This document shows positions 44,501-53,500 of a stretch of 64,000 nt of DNA, piece after piece. The translations under genes and the position numbers were made by a program. The DNA is from Chitiniphilus purpureus. GTDB taxonomy: Bacteria > Pseudomonadota > Gammaproteobacteria > Burkholderiales > Chitinibacteraceae. The notes beneath the pieces were generated by a model, which was not told the DNA's origin, did not search any database, and saw only the letters and a list, made by a program, of their open reading frames with translations. The stretch lies in the NCBI RefSeq assembly GCF_025642115.1, contig NZ_CP106753.1, forward strand, positions 767,501 through 831,500, given 5' to 3'. Numbering within the stretch: position 1 is the stretch's first letter; each line of letters begins with the position of its first letter.

Positions 44501-47500
44501 GGCCGCACCCGGCTGCTGTATCTGTACCGCGCCACGCCGGAGGCACCGCAGCCGCAGCACGAAGCGATCAACGGCTTCGCCAGGAGCCTGCGGCTGGAAA
44601 ACCCGCGCATCGACTGCAAGGCGCTCGCGCTGCCGCCGACGCTGGCGCCGGACGAGGCGCTGGCGCTGGCGCTGGCCGAACTGCATCCGGATGCACAGCA
44701 TGAGAGCACTGTGCGCTACGACGCCGGCGTGCGTTACGTCCGGGTGCTCGAACGGCTGCCGGTCGAGGCGGCACGGCAATCGGCACGGCCGGGCGTCGCA
44801 CTGCGGCAGCGTGGGGTCTACCTGATCACCGGCGGCGCCGGTGGGTTGGGGCTGATCTTCGCCGAATTCCTGGCCGGCCAATGCGACGCACGGCTGGTGC
44901 TGACCGGGCGTTCGGCCCTGTCGGCCGAACAGCAGCGCCGGCTGCAGGCGCTGGAGGCGGGCGGGGCGCAGGTGCTCTATCTGCGTGCCGACATCGCCCG
45001 CGCCGAGGACGTGCAGCGCGTGCTGGGCGAGGCGAAGGCGCGCTTCGGCCGGCTGGACGGCATCGTGCATGCCGCCGGGGTACTGCGCGACGCCTTCCTC
45101 AGGAACAAGACCCGCGAGGACATGGCCGCGGTGTTCGCGCCCAAGCTCTTCGGCGCCTTCCATCTGGACCGACAGACCCGCGCGGACGACCTGGATTTCT
45201 TTGTCACCTTCTCGTCGTTGGCGGCGATCGGCGGCAACACCGGGCAGTGCGACTACGCCTTCGCCAACCACTACCTCGATTCGTTCGCCGTGGCGCGGCA
45301 ACGGCTCGTCGCCGCCGGCCGGCGCTCGGGGCACACGCTCAGCCTGAACTGGTCGCTGTGGGCCGAGGGTGGGATGCAGCTGGACGAGCAGACCGAGCTC
45401 TTCTTCAGGAACCGGCTCGGCATCCGGCCGCTGTCCACCGCGTTCGGCCTTGCGGCGTTCGCACGCTGGCTCGCTTCGCCGCTGCCGCAGGTGGCGGTGC
45501 TCGAAGGCGTACAGGCCAAGATCGAGCAGGCGTGGGGCATCGCACGCGACACCGCGCCCGTCGCATCGCCATCACCGGCGCCGGCGGCGGGCGACGGCGA
45601 TCTCAGCGCCGCGGTGACCGCAGCGCTGTCGCAGATCGTGATGACGCTGCTCAAGCTGGATGCGGCCGATCTGGCGCTGGACAGCATCCTGCTCGACCTG
45701 GGTTTCGATTCGATCGGCCTGACCACCTTCGCCAATGCGATCAATGACCGCTACCAGCTGGAGGTCAACCCCATCCTGTTCTTCGAGTACCCGTCGATCC
45801 GCGCGGTCGCCGGCGTGCTCGCCACCCAGCATGCCGATGCCGTGCGCCGGGTGCACGAGGTGGCTGCCGCGGCACCGGCCATCGCGCCCGTGCCGGTTGC
45901 GGCGCCCGGCGCCATGCCCGGCGCCATCGACAAGCGCCGGGCCGTCGTGGCACCGCAGCCGGCGCCGGGAGGCGACTTCTCGCGCGAGCGCCGCTTTGCC
46001 GACATGCCGATCGCCATCGTCGGCATCGCCGGGCGCATGCCCCAGTCGGACGACCTGGAGACGTTCTGGGATCACCTCAGCCACGCGCGCAACCTCGTCA
46101 CCGAGATCCCGCGTGACCGCTGGCGCTGGGAGGACTACGACGGCAACCCGATCAAGGAAGTGAACAAGTCCAACTCGCGCTGGGGCGGGTTCATGACCGG
46201 GATTGACCGCTTCGACCCGCTGTTCTTCGGCATCACCCCGCGCGAGGCGGAGATGATGGACCCGCAGCAGCGCCTCTTCATCGAGACGGTGTGGCACGCG
46301 ATCGAGGACGCCGGGCACCGCGTGTCCGACCTGTCCGGCACCCGCACCGGCGTGTTCGTCGGCGTCTCGGCCAAGGACTATGTGGACGTGCTCGCCGAGA
46401 ACGAATCGACGCTGGACGGCTTCTCGGCCTCGGGCAACTCGCACTCCATCCTGGCCAACCGCATCTCGTTCCTGCTCAACCTGCGCGGGCCGAGCGCGCC
46501 GCTCGATACCGCGTGCTCCAGCTCGCTGATCGCGCTGCACCGGGCGATCGAATCCATCCACACCGGCAGCTGCGACATGGCCATCGTCGGCGGTGTGCAG
46601 GTGATGCTGACGCCGGTCGGCCATATCTCGCTCAGTTCGGCCGGCATGCTCAGCACCGACGGCCGCTGCAAGACCTTCGACAAGGACGCGAACGGCTATG
46701 TGCGCGGCGAGGGCTCGGGGGCGATCCTGATCAAGCCGCTCGATCGGGCGCAGCAGGACGGCAACCCCATCTATGCCGTGGTCAGGGCCACCGCCGAGAA
46801 CCACGGCGGCCGCGTCACCATGCTGACCGCGCCCAATCCCAAGGCACAGGCCGAGCTGCTGCTCGAAGCCTACGACAAGGCGCAGATCGATCCGGCCACG
46901 GTCGGCTACATCGAATGCCACGGCACCGGCACGAGCCTGGGCGATCCGATCGAGATCCAGGCGCTGAAGAAGTCATTCTCCGACCTGTACCGCAAGCACG
47001 GCAGGGCAGCGCCCACCGTGCCGCACTGCGGTCTGAGCTCGGTCAAGACCAACATCGGCCATCTGGAGCCGGCCGCCGGCATCGCCAGCCTGCTCAAGGT
47101 GCTGCTGGCGATCAAGCACCGCCAGATCCCGGCGCTGCTGCATTTCGAGACGCTCAACCCCTACATCGACCTTGAAGGCAGCCCGTTCTACATCGCCGCC
47201 AGGACCACCGCCTGGGCGGCCCCGGTCGGCGCGGACGGCGCACCGCTGCCCAGAAGGGCCGGTGTCAGCTCGTTCGGCTGGGGCGGCGCCAATGCGCACG
47301 TGGTGCTGGAGGAATACCTGGCGCCCGCGACCGCGGCATCGCCGGCCGGTCCGCAACTGGTGCTGCTGTCGGCCCGCAGCGGCGAGCGACTCAAGGACTA
47401 CGCGGCGGCGCTGCTGGCCCATCTGGACACGCACGATGCGCCGTTGGCCGACCTTGCGTACACGCTGCAGGTGGGGCGCGATCCGATGGAGGAGCGGCTG

Positions 47501-48796
47501 GCACTGGTGGCCGGGTCGCGCGACCAGCTGGGTGACCAGTTGCGCGCCTTCGTCGACGGCGCGGCCCTGGCGCCGGGCGTCCACCGTGGCCGCGTCGCCC
47601 GCTATCGCAGGAACGAACAGGGCCTGAGCACGCTGGCCGCCGGCGAGGCGGCCGGCGCGGCACAGCTCGAAGGCTGGCTGGCCACCGGCGACCTGGTCGC
47701 GTTGGCGCAGGCCTGGGTCGACGGGGTCGATCCGGACTGGCAGCGGCTGCAGCGCACGGCGGCAAGCCCGCGCCGGCTGAGCCTGCCGGGCTACCCGTTC
47801 GCCCGCGACCGGCACTGGATCGCCACCCGCGCCAAAGCCGCCCGGCCGGGCACGGCGGCGGCGCTGCATCCGCTGGTGCATGCCAATGTCTCGACGCTGG
47901 GGCAGCAGCGCTACGCCAGCGTCTTCAGCGGCCGCGAATGGTTCCTCACCGACCACCACGGCACGCTGCCGGCGATGGCCTGCGTGGAAATGGCGCGCGC
48001 CGCGACGGCGCTGGCGCAGCCGGCGGCCGAGGGCATGGTGCCCGAACTGCGGCAGTTGGTCTGGTCGGCGCCGCCTGCGCCGGTGCCGGGCATCCCGTTC
48101 GGCATCGACCTGCGTGCCGGGCGCGACGGCGCCGTGCTGTTCGAGATCCAGGGCGGCACCACTCCGTACTGCGCCGGCAGCGTGCATTGGCTGCCCAGCC
48201 CGGCGCCGCGCCGGCTCGATGTGGCCCAGCTTAAGGCGCTGATGGCGTACGGGGCGCTCGATGCGGCCCAGAGCGCGGCCTTGCTCGCCAAAGCCGCGCC
48301 GCGCGGCCCGCTGCTGCACACGGTCATCGCGCTGTATCGCGGTTACCGGCAGTCGCTGGCGCAGCTGGCACTGCCGGCCGGCCATGCCGGGGACGACGGC
48401 CACGTGCTGCATCCGGCGCTGCTCGACGGTGCGCTGCAAAGCGCCGCGGCACTGGCGGCCTCGCTGCAGCCGCACGGCGGCACCCCGGAGCCGGCCACGC
48501 TGGGGGCGGCGCGGGTACTGGCACCGTGCAATGGCCCGATGTACGCGTGGGTGCGGCCGGCGTACGAGGCCGCCTCGGACGCGCTGACGCTGGATGTGGA
48601 CCTGATGGATGCGCAAGGCGCGGTCTGCGTGCAGCTGAAGGCGCTCGGCTTTGCCGGCAGCAGCGCGCCCGCCGCGGCGTCCGGCGATGAATTCACGGCG
48701 CTGCTCGATGCGGCGTACCAGGGGCAGGTGGCGGGGGCGGCGCCCGGCAGCGACGAGTTCGCCCGCATCCTGGAAGACCTGGAAGCAACCCTTTAG
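38546..48796 (+). CDS. Trans-AT type polyketide synthase: ACP-DUF2156-PLP lyase-KS-DH-KR-ACP-KS-DH*
   Basis: The synthase has 3416 residues; no AT domain is present. In order: ACP1 (Ser43 in GIDSF); DUF2156 GNAT-like domain (about 127-465; DIGAFSLDGGPMRRLRYQVA); tyrosine phenol-lyase/tryptophanase-family PLP domain (about 500-905; DATRVLENAQYL, PLP Lys733 in SLAKDF); KS1 (about 960-1382; Cys1125, His1260, His1300); DH1 (His1594 in HVVSGIPTLP); KR (Ser2224, Tyr2237); ACP2 (Ser2389 in GFDSIG); KS2 (Cys2657, His2792, His2839); and DH-like domain (about 3100-3370). In the last domain the HxxxGxxxxP motif is collapsed to HHGTLP, though LLDGALQ (Asp3294) remains. KS linkers end in LPTYPFADKRHW, as in trans-AT synthases. 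The C-terminal acidic helix resembles a docking element. ATG 38546 precedes the ACP. Confidence 0.93.
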   Translation: MLNQEMLQELTESYLKSLLADVSAASSADFDASAPFAELGIDSFRVLKMIKALEADFGTLPKTLLFEYFSVGALAGYFVERHPAVLNARFGQAHRRSDQSGPVAAVAAAPASPPLATPARPVAAAAVPLRLLEEDLPRYPALQAQVNALFERHKNEGCVSRGTRNIAPNLFVGSTRNGYFNYCRSNDLILVYAYTGPADYFAELAAEMHRYCSGHGFQLNLFLDEVPGLIDGVPFSATPFGALQRVLDIGAFSLDGGPMRRLRYQVAKFEKAGTCRTQEYHCGSDAKVDHAIAEVIDRWCAGKTMVNPLIHLVRQEILAGALHVQHRIFLTYLDDVLQNVILVSQMCASLNGYLMDLEFYGQDMPLGGLEFAIVNIIKALAAEGCAMLSLGGTYGCRLASSPHADPGIDRLLDDLHRQQIFNDEGNLQFKNKFRPENRIIYLCRPVGSGKADNVVDIIMSIADPAKAQTPDTANHNAAEVLGRADVVAPGAVAAAAAPVVGTPRGRALAKVGFDPFDLPAGEVEHDLKTDSWAQLAAAPFVAAQMAHLRTQLQQGVDVEQCLAAVFPFRHFVLTDAGRSAEQLFCQAWPRKGVVLQNLLFPTGLYHQIDQGYTPHELPHPALLRADAQEPCRAGLDEAALRDYLAGHAAQVAFVCIELSDNAAGGLPVPVAHLQAVKALLAPHGIALVLDATRVLENAQYLVEHAPEYAGRTLWQAATDLLGCADVVIASLAKDFCIDKGGLIATNDEALLRRLQALQQQHGGGLNVIEKKLVALALQQRRQIETRVVRRMRAVESLWRALSEAGVPVVSPAGGHCVVIDAKRLPPFRDLEQPAASFVAWLYLNTGIRAGLHSVGMQKQSPLDGQVRLAVPMGLKEDEIDAIARRLVAALRMPRDIPELRLAGVPGQTRYALLRYHAATAVDASTAGDCNVPHAATGQLPAPQPAAQPVPVTAPAGARGDIAIVGMAGRYPKAADMASFWENLKAGRDCVGELPPARLAARVDTGFSRSYRGGFLDDVDRFDSLFFNISPREAEVLDPQERLFLEVAWEALEDAGYYPESLAGEGAPRNVGVFVGAVWAMYQIAGVEAKLTGREANPNSFLWSIANRVSYWMNLTGPSMTVDTACSSSLTALYLACEAIHNGDACSALVGGVNLDLHQHKFDINHAGGALSDDGVCRSFGAGANGYVAGEGVGALFIKPLAQALQDKDQIYGVIKSAVVNHGGRASGYTVPNPKAQGELIAAALARAGVDARTIGYIEAHGTGTELGDPIEIAGLTQAFERDAVAPQSCPVGSVKTNIGHLEAAAGVVGVSKVLLQMKHHTLVPSLHSAQRNAHIDFAASPFQVQQQLAPWHGKDIDGVRHPLRAGISSFGAGGANAHVVIEQHAAVPDPAAAALAPAGALVFPLSARSDGQLRAMAGRLRAHLAADAGQRLVDVAFTLQHGRKSFDHRLALVCASRAALIAGLDAFLAGREEADVLVGHAKEADGLARLLNRQEKAQFVELLCASRDPHKLARLWIDGLLPDCSGFCEQGRRVSLPTYPFADKRHWIGASGGAIALTPATARLHPLIDSNESTFQRQLFRKAFSRQEFFLRDHVVSGIPTLPGTAYLDLARKAGELATGRTVRTLRNITWVSPLAVADAPVHVQIELTPLADAVAFEVSGEEAGARRVYAQGKLLYEDGQAAPAAPEYVDLAAIRARAAKTLSGKDAYPLFEAVGLSYGPSFQLLQEVCTGKDEVLGLLRLPESRAADFDEFVLHPCLFDAAMQAGVAGQLGDTDGQMKVPYSIGEVELLHPLTRTCYSYVTKAPGGQGGVSREQVTLVDETGKVLARIRDSVGVPLSNVHDKRPPVVPAAPEDAFAELYYGHAWHALPLAAQPDEARPLLIFGSDPALQQACARRGIASVLVLPGEGFAQLDQDCYRIDPGQRQDYALLFDALAQRGFAVEQVCYGWPEPGTPDDAATLSHMLERGVYAFFFFCQALIVHKPAGRTRLLYLYRATPEAPQPQHEAINGFARSLRLENPRIDCKALALPPTLAPDEALALALAELHPDAQHESTVRYDAGVRYVRVLERLPVEAARQSARPGVALRQRGVYLITGGAGGLGLIFAEFLAGQCDARLVLTGRSALSAEQQRRLQALEAGGAQVLYLRADIARAEDVQRVLGEAKARFGRLDGIVHAAGVLRDAFLRNKTREDMAAVFAPKLFGAFHLDRQTRADDLDFFVTFSSLAAIGGNTGQCDYAFANHYLDSFAVARQRLVAAGRRSGHTLSLNWSLWAEGGMQLDEQTELFFRNRLGIRPLSTAFGLAAFARWLASPLPQVAVLEGVQAKIEQAWGIARDTAPVASPSPAPAAGDGDLSAAVTAALSQIVMTLLKLDAADLALDSILLDLGFDSIGLTTFANAINDRYQLEVNPILFFEYPSIRAVAGVLATQHADAVRRVHEVAAAAPAIAPVPVAAPGAMPGAIDKRRAVVAPQPAPGGDFSRERRFADMPIAIVGIAGRMPQSDDLETFWDHLSHARNLVTEIPRDRWRWEDYDGNPIKEVNKSNSRWGGFMTGIDRFDPLFFGITPREAEMMDPQQRLFIETVWHAIEDAGHRVSDLSGTRTGVFVGVSAKDYVDVLAENESTLDGFSASGNSHSILANRISFLLNLRGPSAPLDTACSSSLIALHRAIESIHTGSCDMAIVGGVQVMLTPVGHISLSSAGMLSTDGRCKTFDKDANGYVRGEGSGAILIKPLDRAQQDGNPIYAVVRATAENHGGRVTMLTAPNPKAQAELLLEAYDKAQIDPATVGYIECHGTGTSLGDPIEIQALKKSFSDLYRKHGRAAPTVPHCGLSSVKTNIGHLEPAAGIASLLKVLLAIKHRQIPALLHFETLNPYIDLEGSPFYIAARTTAWAAPVGADGAPLPRRAGVSSFGWGGANAHVVLEEYLAPATAASPAGPQLVLLSARSGERLKDYAAALLAHLDTHDAPLADLAYTLQVGRDPMEERLALVAGSRDQLGDQLRAFVDGAALAPGVHRGRVARYRRNEQGLSTLAAGEAAGAAQLEGWLATGDLVALAQAWVDGVDPDWQRLQRTAASPRRLSLPGYPFARDRHWIATRAKAARPGTAAALHPLVHANVSTLGQQRYASVFSGREWFLTDHHGTLPAMACVEMARAATALAQPAAEGMVPELRQLVWSAPPAPVPGIPFGIDLRAGRDGAVLFEIQGGTTPYCAGSVHWLPSPAPRRLDVAQLKALMAYGALDAAQSAALLAKAAPRGPLLHTVIALYRGYRQSLAQLALPAGHAGDDGHVLHPALLDGALQSAAALAASLQPHGGTPEPATLGAARVLAPCNGPMYAWVRPAYEAASDALTLDVDLMDAQGAVCVQLKALGFAGSSAPAAASGDEFTALLDAAYQGQVAGAAPGSDEFARILEDLEATL

Positions 48797-48808
48797 AGGA
48801 AACCGGCA

Positions 48809-50554
48809 ATGGCAACTTCAGTGGACGACGTGCTCGACAACATCCTGGCCAGGCGGATCGCCAAGGAGGATGCGCTGCGCAGCTTCAACGCGCTGTCGCA
48901 GGAGGAGCGGGACCGGGTGATGACCGGCCTGCGCGCACGGCTGCAGCCGCAGCCGGCGCTGGCCGAGCCTGCGCCCGCCGTCGAGGCGGCGCCCCGGCTG
49001 CGATCGGTGCACGAGTCGGACCTGAGCGAGCAGCAGAAGGCATTCCTGGCCGAGCTGTCGCAGCGTTTCGCCACCCGGATGGCCAAGTCCAAGCACAACG
49101 CGCTGGTGCACCAGACCCACTTTGTCGACCAGCGCAAGGTGGCAGGGCTGAAGCGCCCGCTCAAGCCCATGCAGTTCCAGCTCACCTACGCCCGTGCCGA
49201 GGGGGCCTACCTCTACGACGTGGACGGCAACCGCTACGTCGACATCACCGGCGACAACGGGGTCAACTTCTTCGGGCACCAGCCCGGATTCATGAAGCGC
49301 GCGCTGATCGAGCGGCTGGAGCAGGGCTATCCGCTGGTGGCGTACAGCGAGGACCTGTTCGAGGCGGCGCGGCTGTTCTGCGAGCTGACCGGGCACGAGC
49401 GCATGGTGTTCGCGCAGACCGGCACCGAGGCGGTGATGTGGGCGATCCGCATCGCGCGCGCCGCCACCGGTCGCAAGAAGGTGGTGATCTTCGACGGCTC
49501 GTACCATGGCCTGTCGGACACCGTGCTGGCGCTCAAGGGCCGCAACGGCGTCAGCATGTCGGCCGGGCTCGGGCTGCTGCAGGAGTTCGCCGATCAGCTC
49601 ATCATCCTTGACTACGGCAGCATGGACCCGCTCGAAACCATCGCCGCACGCGCCGACGAGATCGCCTGCGTGCTGACCGAGCCGATCCAGTCCCGCTTCC
49701 CGTCGCGCCAGCCGGTCGAGTTCATCCAGGCGCTGCGCCGGTTGACGCTGGAAAAGGACATCGTGCTGATCTTCGACGAGATGGTCACCGGCTTTCGCGC
49801 CGGTCGCAAAGGCGCCGAGAGCTTCTTCAAGGTCAAGCCGGATCTGGCGACCTACGGCAAGGTGCCCGGCGGCGGCATGCCCACCGGCATCATCGCTGGC
49901 CTGGCCAAGTACCTGGACTATGTCGACGGCGGGGTGTGGGGGTTCGACGACGCCTCGATGCCCAGCATCAAGCGCGCGGTGATGGCCGGCACGCACACGC
50001 AGAATTCGCTCAAGGTCTCGGCCACGCGCGCGGTCTGCCTGGAGATGAAGCGCCTGTGCAGCGCTGGCGAATGCGAGTACGGCAGCTGCGACTGCGCCAT
50101 CGGCCAGCTCAACCGCCGCACCCAGGCGATGTGCGACATGATCAACGCCTACTTCGCCGAGCGGCGGGCACCGATCGTCATCGACTATTTCAGCTCGCTG
50201 TTCCGCTTCCAGATCACCGACGACCCCTACGGCCTCGTGCGCGAGCTGCTGATCCTCCTGCTCAAGCTTGAGGGCGTGGAGACGTCCACCTCCGGCAACT
50301 GCTTCCTCAACCTCGCCCACAGCGAGGATGACCTGCTGGCGGTGATCGAGGGTTTCAAGCGCAGTGTCGACACCCTGATCGAGCACGGCTTCTTCCACGA
50401 AAGCGCACCCGAGCCCGCGGCATCCGCGCCACCCGGGCCGGCCACGCCGCCCACCGCCGTGCGGGCGCCTGAGGACCAGGCGCGGCCGGACCTTGCTCAG
50501 CTGCGGGCGCGGGTGCTGGCCGATCTGCGTCAGGCCGAACGGGGAGGGCGCTGA
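48809..50554 (+). CDS. Free-standing class III PLP aminotransferase with N-terminal docking helix
   Basis: The protein of 581 residues belongs to the glutamate-1-semialdehyde-aminotransferase group, as do AMT domains of mycosubtilin and iturin synthases. The N-terminal MATSVDDVLDNILARRIAKE and following helix (1-45) look like a synthase docking segment. The catalytic core (about 85-520) has AQTGTEAVMWAIRIARAATG, SYHGLSDT, LIFDEMVTGFR and PLP Lys351 in YGKVPGGGMPTG. The last 60 residues are a Pro/Ala linker plus a short helix. It starts 12 nt after PKS1 behind GAGGAAA and ends 1 nt before PKS2. It probably aminates the beta-keto chain after KS2. Confidence 0.9.
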   Translation: MATSVDDVLDNILARRIAKEDALRSFNALSQEERDRVMTGLRARLQPQPALAEPAPAVEAAPRLRSVHESDLSEQQKAFLAELSQRFATRMAKSKHNALVHQTHFVDQRKVAGLKRPLKPMQFQLTYARAEGAYLYDVDGNRYVDITGDNGVNFFGHQPGFMKRALIERLEQGYPLVAYSEDLFEAARLFCELTGHERMVFAQTGTEAVMWAIRIARAATGRKKVVIFDGSYHGLSDTVLALKGRNGVSMSAGLGLLQEFADQLIILDYGSMDPLETIAARADEIACVLTEPIQSRFPSRQPVEFIQALRRLTLEKDIVLIFDEMVTGFRAGRKGAESFFKVKPDLATYGKVPGGGMPTGIIAGLAKYLDYVDGGVWGFDDASMPSIKRAVMAGTHTQNSLKVSATRAVCLEMKRLCSAGECEYGSCDCAIGQLNRRTQAMCDMINAYFAERRAPIVIDYFSSLFRFQITDDPYGLVRELLILLLKLEGVETSTSGNCFLNLAHSEDDLLAVIEGFKRSVDTLIEHGFFHESAPEPAASAPPGPATPPTAVRAPEDQARPDLAQLRARVLADLRQAERGGR

Positions 50555-50555
50555 G

Positions 50556-53500
50556 ATGGCGAACGTGGCAGTCAATGACGTGCTGGGCGAAGTGCTGCGG
50601 CTGATCGAATCGACACTGAAGGTGCCGGCGGCCGAAGTGGACATCGACGCCAACCTGGAGAGCTTCGGCGTCAACTCGCTGATCGTGATGGAGCTGATGG
50701 AGAACATCGAGCGCGAGCTCGACCTCACGCTCACCCCGGCGCAGTTCGCCAACATCGACACGGTGCGCGGTCTGGCCGGCCTGCTGGAAGCGCTGCTGGC
50801 GCAGCAGACCCCCGCACCCGCCGCGGCGCCCATCGCAGCGCAGCCTGTTGCGGGCATGGCGCCGGTACGTGCGGATGGTCCGCCGCTGCTGGACTTCGTC
50901 AACCGCACCTTCGCGGTCGATCTGTCGTACGGCCGCTTTGCCTCGGCCGAGGACATCGCCGATGCGCTGGTGGCCAACCATGCCGCCGAGCTGCTGCGAC
51001 ACTATGGCCTCAATGACGCCGCCGACGCCGCCGTCGGCGCACGTGCCACGCTGGTGGCCATCGTCGGCATCGCCTGCCGGCTGCCCGACGCGCCCGATCC
51101 GCAGGCGTTCTGGGACAACCTAATGGCCGGCCGCAACAGCATGCGCGAGATCCCCGCCACGCGCTGGCGCTGGCAGGACCACTACGCCGAGAAGGCGGCG
51201 CCCGGCAAGACCGTGTCCAAATGGGGCGCGCTGATCGACGGGGTCGATTGCTTCGACGCCGGCTTCTTCAACATCCCCGATGCCGAAGCGGCGACCATCG
51301 ATCCGCAGCTGCGGCTCATGATGCAGGAGGCCTACCACGCCATCGAGGACGCCGGCATCGACATGAAGAAGCTGGCCGGCTCGCGCACCGGCGTATTCAT
51401 CGGCTACGAGTATTCGGAATACGAACAGCGGCTGCGGCGGCTGAACAACCAGGATTTCACCCAGGGCCCGCTGTTCAGCTCGTCGAGCCCGTCGTACTAC
51501 CTGTCCAACCGCATCTCGCACACCTTCGGCCTGTGCGGGCCGAGCGAGTCGTTCAACATCAACTGCGCCTCGTCGGCGGTGGCGATCAACCGCGCCTACT
51601 ACTCGCTGCTCAACGGCGAGAGCAACCTGGCGATCGCCGGCGCCGCCTCGCTCAACCTGTTCGCCGACGACTACGTCGCCGCCTCGCAATACGGTGTGCT
51701 CTCGCCCACCGGCACCTGCGGCGTGTTCGACGATGCCGCAGACGGCTTCACCCGCGGCGAGGGCGTGGCGGCCGTGGTGCTCAAGCGCCTGGCGGATGCC
51801 GAGCGCGACAACGACCGCATCTACGGCCTGATCCGCGCCTCGCACGAAAACTTCCGCGGCGCGGCGCGCAACATCTCCGAGGTCAAGCACGAGGCGATCA
51901 CCGACGTGCTGGCCGGCTGCTACGACAAGGCCGGGGTGGCGCTCGAATCGATCGACTACGTCGAAGTGGATGGCTATGCCAGCAAATGGGCCGATTCGTT
52001 CGAATACGAAGGGATCAAAAACGCCTTTGCCGGCAGCGCCGCCGGCCGCAAGCACGTGGCGCTCGGCAGCGTGAAGGGCAATATCGGCAACGTGGAATCG
52101 GTCAGCGGCGTCGCCAACGTCATCAAGCTTGCGCTGTCGCTGCATCACCGCACCTTCCCGGCGACCATCTCGGTGGGCAAGGTCAACTCGTTCATCGACA
52201 TCGGCTCGCCGGCGCATCCGCTCTATATCGCCGACCGGCAGATCGGGTTCGACAGCATCCGGCCCGAGGACGATGCGCCGATCCGCGCGGCGGTCAACTC
52301 GTTCGCCGACAGCGGCACCAATGTGCACATCCTGCTGGAGGAATACCGTGCCGCCGGTCCCGCCGTTGCGGCGGCGGCACCGGCGCGGCAGCTCTTCGTG
52401 CTGTCGGCGCGCGACGGCCAGGCGTTGGCGCGCTATGTGGCGCGCTATATCGAGTTCCTCGGCGCGCCCGATGCCGACGGGCCGCTTGCCGACCTGGTCT
52501 ACACCGCGCAGGTGGGCCGCGAGGCGCTGCCCGAGCGGCTGGCCATCGTCGCCGCCACCCGCAAGGAGCTGCTCGACAAGCTCGCGCTGGTGCACAAGGC
52601 CGGCATCAAGGAAAAGCTGGGGCTCGAATCGCGCGAGATCTTCCATGGCCGGAGCAACCCGGCCGACAAGGGCGCGCTCGCCAGCCTCGTCACCGCCGAC
52701 ATGGCGCAGATGCAGCTCGCACAAAGCCTGCAGAGCGGGCAGTGGAAACAGGTGGCGCTGCTGTGGGTGAACGGCGTGGCGATCGGCTGGGACGCGATCT
52801 GGCACGGGCAGCCGGTGCGGCGCGTCACGCTGCCGACCTATCCGTTCGAGCCGCGCCGGCATTGGCTGCAGATCGAGCCGCAGGAGGCACCGCACTACGC
52901 GGTGACGGCCGCGCAGCCGCCGGCCACCCCCGCGGCGCCGGCCGTGGCCGAGGCCGCTGTACCGCGCTGGTATTTCTACGTGCCCGCTGCCGAAACGGCG
53001 GCACCCGCGGATGCGGCGGCGCTATCGCCGGCCGAGAAGATCGAGCGCTTCCTGCAGCAGGAGATCGCCGCGCAGCTGGGCGGCGACAGTGACGGCATCG
53101 CGCTCGACCGCGACCTGATCGACCTGGGCATGAATTCGTTCGGCATCGCCGAACTCATCATCAAGACCGAGCAGCTGCTCGGCGCCACGCTCTCGCCCAG
53201 CGTGCTGTTCAAGCATCCCGAGGTGGGCACGCTCGCGCAGTACCTGGCGCAGGCCTGCGCCGAGACGGCGGCGGCGCTGGTGGTCTCGCCCACGCCGCCG
53301 GCGCCCGGTGCGGCCCGTGCGGCCGATGCGGTGGCGCCGCGCCACGCGCAGCAGCCGGCCGACTGCGTGATCCCGCTGCAGACCGCGGGCAACAGGCCGC
53401 CGATCTTCGCCGTGCCGGGGGCCGGCGGCAGCGCGCTGTCGCTGCAGCAGCTCAGCCATGCGTTGGGCGACAAGCAGCCGTTCTACTGCCTGGAGCCGGC

